This document shows, one piece after another, positions 9,338 through 19,069 of a stretch of 31,955 nt of DNA; position 1 is the first letter of the stretch; each line of letters begins with the position of its first letter. Both the position numbers and the translations under genes were made by a program. Source of the stretch: Emmonsiellopsis sp. PD_33 (taxonomy: Eukaryota > Ascomycota > Eurotiomycetes > Onygenales > Ajellomycetaceae); assembly GCA_032988165.1 (NCBI GenBank), contig JANTQF010000388.1, positions 1 to 31,955 on the forward strand, given 5' to 3'. Under the pieces are notes generated by a model. That model saw only the letters and a program-made list of their open reading frames with translations, searched no databases and had not been told where the DNA came from.

Positions 9338-9613
9338 AATGATGGGTGGTAGCCCAGGTTGATGATAGGCAGCAGCCCAGGTTGACAATAAATAGTGGCT
9401 CAGATTGATGATGAGTAGCAGCTCAGATTGACAATAAGTGGTGACCCAGATTGATGATGGGTGGCAGCCCAGATTGATGATGAGTAACAGCCCAGATTGA
9501 TAATGAGTAGCAGCCCAGGTTGATAATAAGTGGCAGCTCAGATTGATAATGGGTGGTAGCCCAGATTGATGATGGATGGCAGTTCAGATTGATGATAAGT
9601 AGTAGCTTAGATT
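9338..9613. repeat. 23-bp minisatellite, 12 copies
   Basis: Twelve contiguous 23-bp units run from 9338 to 9613 with the consensus GATGATGGGTGGCAGCCCAGATT. Copies differ mainly by G/A and C/T transitions. It begins a few bases upstream of the GTPase remnant's N-terminal reading (minus). The unit is not a multiple of three, so it is unlikely to have been coding throughout. Confidence 0.93.
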
Positions 9614-9754
9614 GCAGTGAGTCTATATAGGCATTCATTTTTAGTGGATGCAACAACTTGCAAGTAGTCTACTAAAAGAGAAAGAAAATAGATTGATGGT
9701 GTTAGCACAGGTGCAGGATAGATGCAGGTAGAGAAAAGAAGACTAAGTAGAGAA

Positions 9755-10015
9755 TGCCCTTAGTAATTTTAGATGTAATATGAGTGAATGGGAAATATTA
9801 GCTCCAACAGTTATTATATAGGGGGGAATACCCTTAGTAATTTGAATGCAATGTGGGTGAATGGGAAATATTAACTCTAACAGTCATTATATAGGGGGGA
9901 ATACCCTTAGTGATTTGAATGCAATGTGGGTGAATGGGAAACATCAGCTCTGATAGTCATTATATAGGGGGAATACCCTTGGTGATTGGAATGCAATGTG
10001 GGTGAATGGAAAATA
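9755..10015. repeat. 73-bp tandem repeat, about 3.6 copies
   Basis: Unit starts are near 9755 and at 9828, 9901 and 9973 (units of 73, 73 and 72 bp, then a partial). Each has ATACCCTTAGTAATTTGAAT near the start and TATATAGGGGG at the end. A related sequence (AGCTCCAATAATCATAGTAT, then AGGGGG) also occurs singly near 8379 and 8760. Confidence 0.88.
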
Positions 10016-10152
10016 TTAATTTATCTAGTAGTAAAATATACCTCTTTTATATATCAATATATCTCTATGATGTGCTTTCATTTCCTGGGTATTCAGTCTC
10101 ATCTCATAGAACTAGATATATTAGCCCATGCTCACTATCATAGAGACATCTT

Positions 10153-10639
10153 TCAGAAATTGAATTTAATATAGGCCTCTCCATTGAGCCTATAGGTATT
10201 ACTTGGTAGATTAATGTTATAGCACATATCAGTCATCTTCAGGATATTTACTGGGTTAAGCACTGGATCACTTGGTAAATCAATGTTACAACATATATTA
10301 GTAATCTTCAGGATATTTGCAGGGTTGAGTATCAGATCACTTGGTAAATTAATATTATAATATATATCAGTGATCTTCAGGATATTCACAGGGTTGAGTG
10401 CTAGGTTATAGGTGGGGGTGTTGCCCTGCATTTGGCCCTGAATGTTACCCATCATGGGAGATATTAGGGCCTGCCCTGGACTTATTACATGAGATTGTAT
10501 AGGAGAGCCTATTAGTGAATCTTGCCTATGAGGTGCACTAGATGGGCTGTCATACTGAGCAGGTGTTGGTGCAGGAGTCTCCTACTTTTAAGTATGTTGT
10601 TTTTCTGCCTTACAGTGTCATTTTCCAGCATCAGACATC
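10153..10639 (-). pseudogene. Decayed Pro/Gln-rich ORF with 69-bp in-frame repeats
   Basis: Read on minus from an ATG at 10639, the frame gives MSDAGK, a TGA (from CGA by CpG loss), HCKAEKQH, two more stops, then ETPAPTPAQYDSPSSAPHRQ and SPGQALISPMMGNIQ. From 10398 to 10192 are three 23-residue repeats of the form LNPVNILKITDIYYNINLPS, each exactly 69 bp. The frame is open from 10455 to 10153. I do not recognise a family. It shares orientation with the GTPase remnant downstream and could be the N-terminal part of the same ancestral gene, but tandem arrays of non-triplet period lie between them, so that is only a possibility. Confidence 0.5.
10192..10398 (-). repeat. 69-bp tandem repeat, 3 copies, in frame
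   Basis: Units (minus) 10398-10330, 10329-10261 and 10260-10192 are exactly 69 bp, encoding 23-residue repeats that begin LNP(V/A)NILK. The retained period and open frame suggest the repeat arose while the ORF was coding. Confidence 0.85.
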
Positions 10640-10849
10640 ATGACTGGTTATTATGAAGAGGATGCAGTCTGAATGATGATAATCAGCTACTACCAGTATG
10701 AAAGAAGAGAATGATTATGCATAGAGTAACCTTATAGATTGACTTATTAATTGCTGCTAAAGAGGATTTCAGGATTTAGAAGCAGCTAAAAAAATGACAC
10801 ATCCCATGTACAGTGTAAAAGCTTGATGTCTTCAGGGCTATATCACAAT

Positions 10850-13800
10850 CTACCTCTAAACTTATGTCAGACTGGTATAACATAGAGACTTGATTTCCAC
10901 ACAGCAGGAAGGCTGATTATTGTGTAATCCCCAGAATCATCACTTAGAATTAGTAGGCCTAACAACCCATTGAACCCAGTTAGACTTACTAATATGACTG
11001 CAAAAAAGACCTGATCATTATGTCCATATAAGTTATGAACAAAAACAGCTTGGATCCAACTAATTTTTGAATTTCTATACTCAATAATATCTTCTTGTAC
11101 AAGTATTATCTGACAGATTTCATTACTATATAACAAATAAGCATATAATCAACAGCATCCTAATGAGAATGAGAGATGGTACTTAGGTATAAAAGTAATT
11201 TTTCAGTAAAATCAGAGTGGCCTTGGCCCTGGTTTCAGGATGGATGGTTTATTCCAGTCAAGACTGTATGCCTATCTTAGTTTTTAAAGGAATGAATGAA
11301 CATTCAGAAGGTTTAATATTCAATTTATTGAAATTCCCAGTATATCCATACTATTCTTTGATAACAGTAAAGATATAAGGTTCACCTGCAGGAATTTTCA
11401 GGTATAATCTAAAAGGTTCTTTAGCATACATGATTCATCAGTTGAAAGAATATCATCAGATTTGTGGTCATCAATCTGAATCAGATTGATTAGGAGGGCA
11501 AGACAATGTTCATGAATTTTCCTTAACCTCTCTCCAAGTTCTGGCTGAGAGTCATCAAATGCACCATGAAAAGCAAGCTAAACTGTCCAACAAAAACTCT
11601 CCTATTAAAGTAATACCTTTTCAACATCATGATGATTTGTATGGTGAATTAGTTGTTTATAATCTCTATATTTATCCTCCTCCATTAACATGTTGCTGTT
11701 GTTAGCAGTTCCATATTCCCTAATTTCATTAATATAGTGTAGTTTAATATGCATATTCAGTTGGTTTTTCATTCCAATAAAGAATGCACCTTTTTTCATA
11801 GAGAAAGCTGAGTCTTACTTTAAACCTTCTGCCATGGCAAAGATAGAATATCCATCTGGCCTGATTGATACCAACACCTGACTTGGTGCTAGAGATGCTT
11901 GTTAGCTCTGACTTACTAATCCTGCATGAGAAGGAGCCTGGGCTCATTGTACTGTATTTACTGCTGCATCTAGAAAGAACTGTAGGTATTAACAAGTAAT
12001 AATAATGATTTATTAGATTTCTTTTGAGTCATGAACAGCTAGGTTATGTGATAGCAAGATTAAATTACTTCTTACAATTACTGTAAATATATTAATAGTT
12101 AAGTTCACCACTGAGGTGCTGAGTTTTGAGAATGCCAGTAGGAGTACTCTATAGATTTGATCTTTAAGCTATGAATGTTTAAGGCTACATTGCAATATAA
12201 GTAGTATCAGAATGGATGCCTGAGCATGCTCTTGCAGTTGGTACTTCTCTAGATGGGTAAGAGGTGACTGTAGGTGTGCCCATCCTCAGGGGAAAGAGAA
12301 GGTCTGTAATATTCAGAGGTACTCAGTCTTTTCAACTGGAGTTAATACTGATTCCACCAGCACAGAATGAGCCATTTTTGAAATCTCTGAATACTTACTG
12401 TGTGCAGGATCAGATGAGAAGAATGTAACCAGATTTAAACTTAGATATATCTTAAATAGATAAGAGTTATTATCTGCTAATTTACTCCTCTATCATAGCT
12501 CCTTTCTCTTTGTCAGGTTTGAAGCACTCTCTGCCTGGCATCAGACCTGTTGAGTGTCATGATGATAATGCCCATTTTGAATGATATCAAATGATAAATC
12601 TGATCTCTTTCAGTCCTCAATCAGACAGCTCCAACATGAGTACTCTGTACTTAGGCCTTTGATATCAGCATTCCCATTCTGCTGTAGCATGTCACTGATA
12701 AATGATAAGCAGAAAGAAACAACTCAAATAGTGTTACTATTAATATTAACTAGGATGCTCTCACTATCTAACTGTAGGAATTCAGGGGATAAGGCTCTAA
12801 CAGTATCTAGAAAGTTCATATCATGTGGATCAAATATCACTGTGAACAGATTATTACACTTCTTGTGTTCAGCTACACTCAGAGCTGAGATCTAGTACAT
12901 ACCCATTAAACTCTAATACATGTTTTAATAGAGGCCAAACCCATCAATAAAAAGCTAATAAGGAAGGGATAATACTTTCTGCTCTTCAGTAAAGATATTC
13001 TTCAAGAACTCTCTCCTATGGACCACAATCTTTAGCTCTCTATGTATTGATGTTGATCTGCAGTATGGCTGAGTAATGGCTAAAGCCACATGAAGAACCC
13101 TCTGAAGGAAAAGACCAGAAGTGGAATTCTCAGTCAGGAAGATGTTGTTGATTTCATTAAAGATATAATTAATAAAGATGTAGGCTCTGAATAGAACAGA
13201 GCTTACTAGAATGATATTCAATATGTTGCTTTCAACTAAAATTACCTCACATCAATGAAAGGGTAGATGAGAACTCTGAAAATTAGGTCCTTCTACATTC
13301 AGAGTTGAGTATCACATGGTAGATTGAATCTGTAAAACAGTCCTATTAAAATATGGGGATGTCTTCCATCTATCCTTTCTAATAAACCACACTCTGCCTA
13401 TATAGTTGAAGTTGGTCTTGTCTGGTCATCTGCATGAATATTTATCATTTTCACACTGATACCATATGAAATCAGAGGGGAAAATCAGTTTACTGGTAGA
13501 AAAATACAAGGCAAATTCCCCAGAGCAGTGTTTAATTGAGCTTCCCCAGTTATGTGAGTACTATAGTTTCATAGAGGAGTCAACAACTTCTGCCATTCTG
13601 ATGTGCATATGCTGTTGAAACCTCTAGAACCTAACAAGCCTTAACACCAATAAGATCATGTCTTGAAAGTATAAGAACATTAATATATGATCAGTAAGGT
13701 ATTTTTCAGCATGAGAGAATGTTAGCATCTGATCTGGAGAGATAATCAGAATCTATATGTGGCATAATGGAAGGATTGGGAACTATGCTCTACATTTCTT

Positions 13801-14640
13801 TTTTAGATTTGACAGTCCATTGGGGAGGTTATGGATCAGAGTAATATCCTTCAGAGTCTAGAGAATCTACAGTAATGACTGATATAGCTCTCAAGATATT
13901 CCAGCAGACTCTATCCACAAAGTGAAGGCTGTTGTAAAAGGATCCATACAATTCTTATTCTGTTTATGAATAAGAAGCTCTGCAGGATTATTGACTATGT
14001 AAATACAATTAGCTTTACCATTGATGTGTGATGAGGTTATTAGATTATTATTTTGAATAGTTAGATCAGAGGAATTAACCTCTTGAACCTCAGAGTTTCT
14101 AGCCTCTTAGGCCCCTAGAGGATGTTCAGATGTGGTATTGATGTTATCCATTTTATCCTTCTCAGTCTCAGTATAATGATCCACATCATCATTAATATCA
14201 TCATTCATGGTATATTCATCATCAGCCAATTTACAAGCTGCCTAGACAGTATTTAGGAGCCAATATATCATATTTACTTCCTCATTTAGTTTGTAGAGCT
14301 TATTGTCAGAGTATGTAGCATCCCCATCATCATTATTTTCAGTGAGCTGATTGGGTTGATCTGTTGCCTGATTTTCTAAGTTAAAAGATCAAGTAAATAA
14401 TTGAATCAGAATATAAATATATATCTCTACATCATCTGGTATGGGCTCCAACATAAAATCTCAAGATCCCATGTCATGATTAAATGTTGGATTATTTATA
14501 TCAGTATTGATGTAGTTTTCAGAGGTGTTCTGTAGTAATTTTGGATGTCAGCCTCTTAGAGCTGAGCACTTGTTTGCTCCACAAAGGGTGTGTTTTCTAA
14601 GACAGTGAAGGCTGTATATGACTATATTGCAGGTTGGATT
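10850..14640 (-). pseudogene. Decayed transposase, KDZ/Plavaka-like
   Basis: Known: KDZ/Plavaka transposases are long proteins with an N-terminal Cys/His region and an RNase H-like core. Seen on minus: near 14640-14520 a Cys/His-rich start (PTCNIVIYSLHCLRKHTLCG, then ANKCSAL); an acidic Asp/Asn-rich stretch to about 14150; FTTAFTLWIESAGIS near 13900; FSHAEKYLTDHILMF near 13700; GEFALYFSTSKLIFPSDFIW near 13480; then from 12900 to 12180 one long frame with FTVIFDPHDMNFLDTVRALS, VVSFCLSFISDMLQQ, YSCWSCL (12625-12642), FDIIQNGHYHH, SSDPAHSKYSEISKMAH (12367-12417) and SPLTHLEKYQLQEHAQASI. TNHHDVEKVLL follows at about 11608, and a C-terminal part with VSWIQ-like text near 11000. Most in-frame stops in 12900-12180 are TGA, as expected from CGA by CpG loss. 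YSCWSC was probably a CRxC motif (CGG to TGG). The family name rests on memory of conserved motifs. Confidence 0.62.
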
Positions 14641-14644
14641 TTTT

Positions 14645-15795
14645 CAGAGGGAAAAGTGGGAAAATTAGAAAAGAAGTATGAATATAATAGCTCTGAAAAA
14701 AGAAATAGGGCTAAATATATACTAAATGTGCCTCCAAAAATAGAGGTTCCAAGTCACATTATCTAGTAGAACCATGAACTTTAATCTTTTCCATTTCCTT
14801 TCATTATCTGTAGGTTTCCTTCTCTATCAGATATAATTTCATTTTCATATCATTACCTGGCCTACCCACTATCCAGCCATGTCTGCCATTAACTCCTTCA
14901 GTTTAGAATTAAGTAGTATGGTTAATTTCTGTTCCACAAATAAGAACTTTATGAATATATTACTAACTAGAAATAGCTTGATGACCAGAGAGATAGACTT
15001 CCTCCTGTAAACCCTACACTTACTAGGAGCAGCAGCATATTAATAGAAAGTCAGAATTACATGAGCAGTATATCCTCTAATTCTGATGAACAGTGCAATC
15101 AGGTTGTGTCAGGATCCTATGAGTAGATGGATTGCACACAGGAGAGGAACCTTTAGTAGTAGACAAGATAGTCATATCTTCTTATATTCTCCAGGGAAGT
15201 GGATGAACTAGTATCATGGGTGTTTTAGAATTACAGTTATGAATTGTGTATGTGGACTGCAGCACAGAACAGTACACTTGACAATTTTCAGACATGGAAA
15301 TGCAAGACACTTAGCTATATGAAGATAAGAGTTAACCCAGATACCCAGTGGAATCCAACTAAAAACCCAGCTAAAGTCAGCTGTGGGTTAAGATAAATCT
15401 GGAGAGGATTGATGGAGGTTTGATGATAGGTAGAGAAATATGAAATATAGGCTGATTGATAATTCTAGAAGAACATTGTTATGATGGGCATGGAAATGGA
15501 TTTTGAAGATAATGGCTCTGGGTACTGACCTGATTATTAACTATAGGGATCAATAATCAGCCATTTCATATACAGGGTGTTTGGCAGGGTCACCAATGGG
15601 GATCCAGAGTGCTTATGATCAGTTGATAAAGCTCCAACTTGAATTGAATAAGAAATATTATGGTGCTGGGCTATGTAGTTGACACTATCTATAGGTATTC
15701 CAAAGTTAAAATAAACTGCTAACCTGTTGATTTTATCATAGGAATATGTCTGGTAGGAAAAAGAGCTGAATAAAGCCAGCCATTCAGGATGTGAC
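14645..15795. other. Interior of the element with no recognisable gene
   Basis: CpG-free AT-rich sequence between the 5' end of the transposase remnant (minus) and a plus-strand ORF remnant, so it may hold two divergent promoters. An 86-codon minus ORF (15537-15797) has no family resemblance. Nothing else is supported. Confidence 0.4.
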
Positions 15796-16420
15796 ATGTA
15801 TAACTACACTGATGAGGAGGGTATCTTTCAGCATTTCTTCCAGGGGTTCACTTCAGATAAGTTTCATCAGGTGTTCTATTAAACTGGGCCAATTCTGGAC
15901 TATGAACAGTCCAATTCCATAGGGCAATAGTATATCAAATGTATGTGTTGGCACCTGCAATTCTGAAGATCAATGGCTTATACCTCACCTAGAAATATAT
16001 GCAAATCTTGCTACCCAGATTAAGCTGTGGGATGATCTAGTTGAAAGGGATGAGGATAGATGTATCCAAGTTAGAGCATGGGATGAAGTTATTGATTTTT
16101 AGAACTATATAGCCTTTATGGAACAATACAGTGATGTAGGCTAGGGGAACTTTGCAGAGCTGATTACCCATTGAAAACCTGAAAAGAAATGGAAGTCTGA
16201 TTCTGAAGTTAAGGAGGCTGTGAAGAAGAAGATATGCTTTATCCCCATCTCAGGGCAGATAGGATCTGTGGCTTTGTAAGGTATAACCTATGGCTTTAGA
16301 TGTGGGATGTGGATTGATAGCACTAAGTGCATTTTCAGAGTATATTTCTTCCATGAAAACCTGAATAAAATGAATCACTGGTTGCAGAGCTGAATGTATT
16401 GAATAGAGAATAAAGGATTT
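15796..16420 (+). pseudogene. Decayed ORF of unknown family
   Basis: From an ATG at 15796 the plus strand reads MYNYTDEEGIFQHFFQGFTS, DKFHQVFY, a stop, then TGPILDYEQSNSIG. A one-base frame change near 15920 leads into a long coding-like frame: NVCVGTCNSEDQWLIPHLEI, YANLATQIKLWDDLVERDED, RCIQVRAWDEVIDF, a stop, NYIAFMEQYSDVG, and later FIPISGQIGSVAL, GITYGFRCGMWIDSTKCIFR, VYFFHENLNKMNHWLQS. The amino-acid composition and scattered single stops look like a decayed gene rather than random sequence. I do not recognise the family. It is oriented opposite to the transposase and may be a passenger gene. Confidence 0.5.
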
Positions 16421-16424
16421 AATG

Positions 16425-17125
16425 GTTTCATTGTGGAGGAGATAATTCTAATGCATGGTTGAAGAGAATGCATGAGTAGGGATTTTCAACTGAGTGATTA
16501 TATATTCATTTTGGATTGCTTTCTATATATCTTCCACATAGTATTAGTTTAATTTCAGTATATTTGCTGCTGCTAGGTAGTAAAATGAAGTATTTGTAAA
16601 GCATTTCTAATATCTATCTCAATGATATGATGGAGGATGTGGGAAATTACTACACCTACTCTTTGTTGTTGATATGTACTCACTTCATAGATCTATATAT
16701 ATATATTTTGGAGCTGTTAGTAGTTAATTTGCATGTGTATTCTGAAAATGGTGAGGGTTTATATTATATATTATCTTAAAAGATATTAGTATGAGCTCAT
16801 TCCATAGTCATATTTGAGTTGGCCAGTTTAGTATATAGAAAATAAAAAGAGATGATGTTGATTTCAGAGGTGAACTGGAAGTAAGTAAATAAAGTGACAT
16901 ATTAGTTGCCAGGTGAAATGATCAGGTAATACTTGATTCATTATAAAATGCTCATCTTTTCCTCTTCCTCTTCCTCTTTCTTCTTCTTCAATCATGTGCC
17001 TAATAGCCCAACATTTATCTACCCCCCTCCTCCCCTGTAAGTATTGGAATTTGTCCTCCCCTCTCTTACTCACCTTGAAAGATCAGGTAAATAGTCATTT
17101 CATTTGAAGAAGTTTGAACTTTAGA
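16425..17125. other. Interior spacer in the element
   Basis: AT-rich, CpG-free, with a (TA)n run near 16694-16706 and a pyrimidine-rich TTCCTC/TTCTTC tract at 16958-16990. The frame VEEIILMHG..MSRDFQLSDY near 16435-16510 may continue the upstream decayed ORF. No gene call is possible. Confidence 0.35.
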
Positions 17126-17129
17126 AGAT

Positions 17130-18268
17130 GTGAGAACTGATAAGGCTAGAGACTATAAAATCATGGCCAAAATGATGGCTAGTAGAACACCTGTGTGCAA
17201 GATCAGATTAAAGAAGAATTTAGAGGGCAGGAAACTAGCTGCTATAGATAATAATGAAGGAAACATCATCTATCATCATTACATTTTGGAATATGTGTAC
17301 CCAAAGAACTTGGAGAGACTCTATAACCACATCATTGGGTCAAAAAACTCCTATTCTAATTGTGTATAAGACAAGAAATCCTGCCAGGAAGTTCCAGAAG
17401 TGCTGTCAGAGAGTATTACAGTTGCACATGCCATGCATGTCTTCTACATGAACATCACAAATAATACTATTAAGAACATGCATCAGATGGACCTACTGGG
17501 TAAGGTAGAGGAGATCAAGCTGGAGTTGGCAGAGTTAATTGTGAAGAAAAGTGAAGTAAAAAAGAAAAAAAATGTGCAGGTAGTTGTTGGTGGATGGGCA
17601 GCAAATTCAGAGCTGATAAAGATGAAAGCCAAAAAAATTACTATACTTAATGTGATAGCCTCTAAACTCAAGTAAAGCAGGGAAGTTGGAGAGACCATGC
17701 TCAAGCAGTCATCTATGGCTTTTTTACTGATGAAGGTAAATGAATTTCTTGAATTATTATTTTAATCTAGCTAATAAATTATGAATCAGGATATGAAGAA
17801 ACATCTTGAGGAGATCAGGAGTGCAATGAACATCTTAGAGTATAAATTGATAATAATGGAGTCCAAGCTACCCCCCCCCATTCAGGATGTATGTATGATA
17901 AATCCAACATGAATGATTTATTACTAATTTATATCTTATTTACATAGCAGAAGTAGAAGTTATCTACTTCCAGAAAAATATCATCTTCAAGCTCAAAATA
18001 ACACTCATACCTCTCTACATTTATAATCTCAATAAAAAGTTTCTCAGATGTTCATGTAGAGATAGTGCATAGTTTCTTGCTCCCAGTCATCATGCTAGAG
18101 TCTGTCCCCCAATCTGGGGAATATCATGGGCAATGCTCTTTAGTTGTCAGATTGCCAAACTCTGGCAGTGTAATTATTAATGAAGAATCAGAGATGGCTA
18201 TGGAATCAGAGGAGGTAGACAGGGTGGAGGGTATGGAGGTGGAGAAGGGTGAGCATGATTTTTTCTAG
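17130..18268 (+). pseudogene. Decayed ORF(s) with coiled-coil character, unknown family
   Basis: Several open plus-strand stretches lie end to end: 17130-17369 (KIRLKKNLEGRKLAAIDNNE), 17400-17675 (MDLLGKVEEIKLELAELIVK and KKSEVKKKK), one from about 17782 (MNQDMKKHLEEIRSAMNILE, YKLIIMESKLPPP), and 18065-18268 (EESEMAMESEEVDRVEGMEV). They are rich in Lys/Glu with heptad-like Leu/Ile spacing, suggesting one ancestral coiled-coil protein broken by stops or introns. No homologue is recognised. The position next to the right subterminal satellites is compatible with a passenger gene. The stretches could also be separate chance ORFs. Confidence 0.4.
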
Positions 18269-18414
18269 GTTTTTCAGAATGGATTATGGGTCTGTTTTTT
18301 CTTTTTTTTTTTCTAGATATGTAGATAGGGATAATACAATAGATGGATGTTCTTTTTAATTATTTCCTTATTCTAAAAATGAAAATATAATGAAATATCA
18401 AAGTTCTACCTCAG

Positions 18415-19031
18415 GGGTAATGTATACACAGTAAATCTAATACTCTATAGTTATATCATGGCTCCAACATGTAGAATGGTGGCAGGACAGTGTGGTAATT
18501 AGCCTCCATTGTAATTTACTCTTCAATATATTTGCTAGAGCATTGTGCTAGATGAATTGTTAATGAAATATTAATATTATATTTCAGAGAATGATGAGAA
18601 TACTGTTAAATTGAGGTTTACTATCATATCATTACTCTGACATATAGAATGGTGGCAGGACAGTGTGGTAATTAGCTTTCATTGTAATTTGCTCTCCAAT
18701 ATATTTGCTAGAGCATTGTGCTAGATAAATTGTTAATAAAATATTAACATTATATTTCAGAGAATAGTAGGTATACTGTTAAATTGAGGTTTACTAGCAT
18801 ATCATTGCTCTGACATGTAGAATGATAGTAGAATGGGGTAGTAGTAGTCTACAATTTTATAGAATAGTCACATATTATTAAAATCCTTCATGATTTTAAT
18901 ATATACAGGTTAAAAGCTTTAACATAAATGGAATATCAATATTAGATTTCAGAGAATAGTGATTCCACAGTAAAATCCACTTTCCACAGTGATATGATGG
19001 CTCTGATTCATGTAATGGTGTTGGAGCTGTC
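18415..19031. repeat. Right subterminal satellite, about 173-bp units
   Basis: Boundaries at 18462, 18635, 18808 and 19001 mark units of 173, 173 and 193 bp, with a partial before the first and after the last. The first two are highly similar (TAGAATGGTGGCAGGACAGT, TTTGCTAGAGCATTGTGCTA), and the third has diverged. Unit starts read CTCCAACAT, CTCTGACAT and CTCTGACAT, so the same site shows both products of a lost CpG. The array ends at the right TIR block. Confidence 0.88.
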
Positions 19032-19051
19032 AGAGCACTGTTCCAGTGGAC

Positions 19052-19069
19052 CACAAAAATCTGGTATGG
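19052..19069 (-). repeat. Right terminal inverted repeat
   Basis: On minus it reads CCATACCAGATTTTTGTG, matching the left arm except that CCGG has become CCAG and TTCG has become TTTG. Both changes are CpG transitions. The next CpG outside it is at 19082. Confidence 0.7.

Larger units (their letters stand above)
7333..19069. mobile_element. Large decayed TIR-bounded DNA transposon, KDZ/Plavaka-like, with passenger genes
   Basis: Seen: the left end CCATACCGGATTTTCGTG (7333-7350) is matched in inverted orientation by 19069-19052, which reads CCATACCAGATTTTTGTG. A second shared block follows inside each arm: GTGG, TCCAC, TGGAA, then CA.GT.GCTCT, at about 7364-7393 on the left and 19054-19032 inverted on the right. 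Everything between the arms is AT-rich and free of CpG. Inside lie a decayed transposase-like gene (minus), GTPase remnants, other decayed ORFs and tandem arrays near both ends. Known: KDZ and Plavaka-type elements are large fungal DNA transposons with TIRs and subterminal repeats. Inferred: one element of about 11.7 kb. I found no convincing target-site duplication (left flank ends CCTGCTAA, right flank begins AAGCCATA), so nested or rearranged insertions remain possible. Confidence 0.65.

Noticed and set aside
9338..9613. CRISPR-like array
   Set aside because: The 23-bp units are contiguous with no unique spacers, and the DNA is from a fungal nucleus. It is a minisatellite.
11744..11995. 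83-codon minus-strand ORF
   Set aside because: It overlaps the transposase remnant in another frame and is rich in Ser, with no motif. A shadow ORF in decayed DNA.
7333..19069. LTR retrotransposon or Starship-type element
   Set aside because: I saw no long direct terminal repeats, no recognisable reverse transcriptase (YxDD) or integrase, and no tyrosine-recombinase captain at an end. Inverted ends and the transposase-like gene fit a TIR element better.
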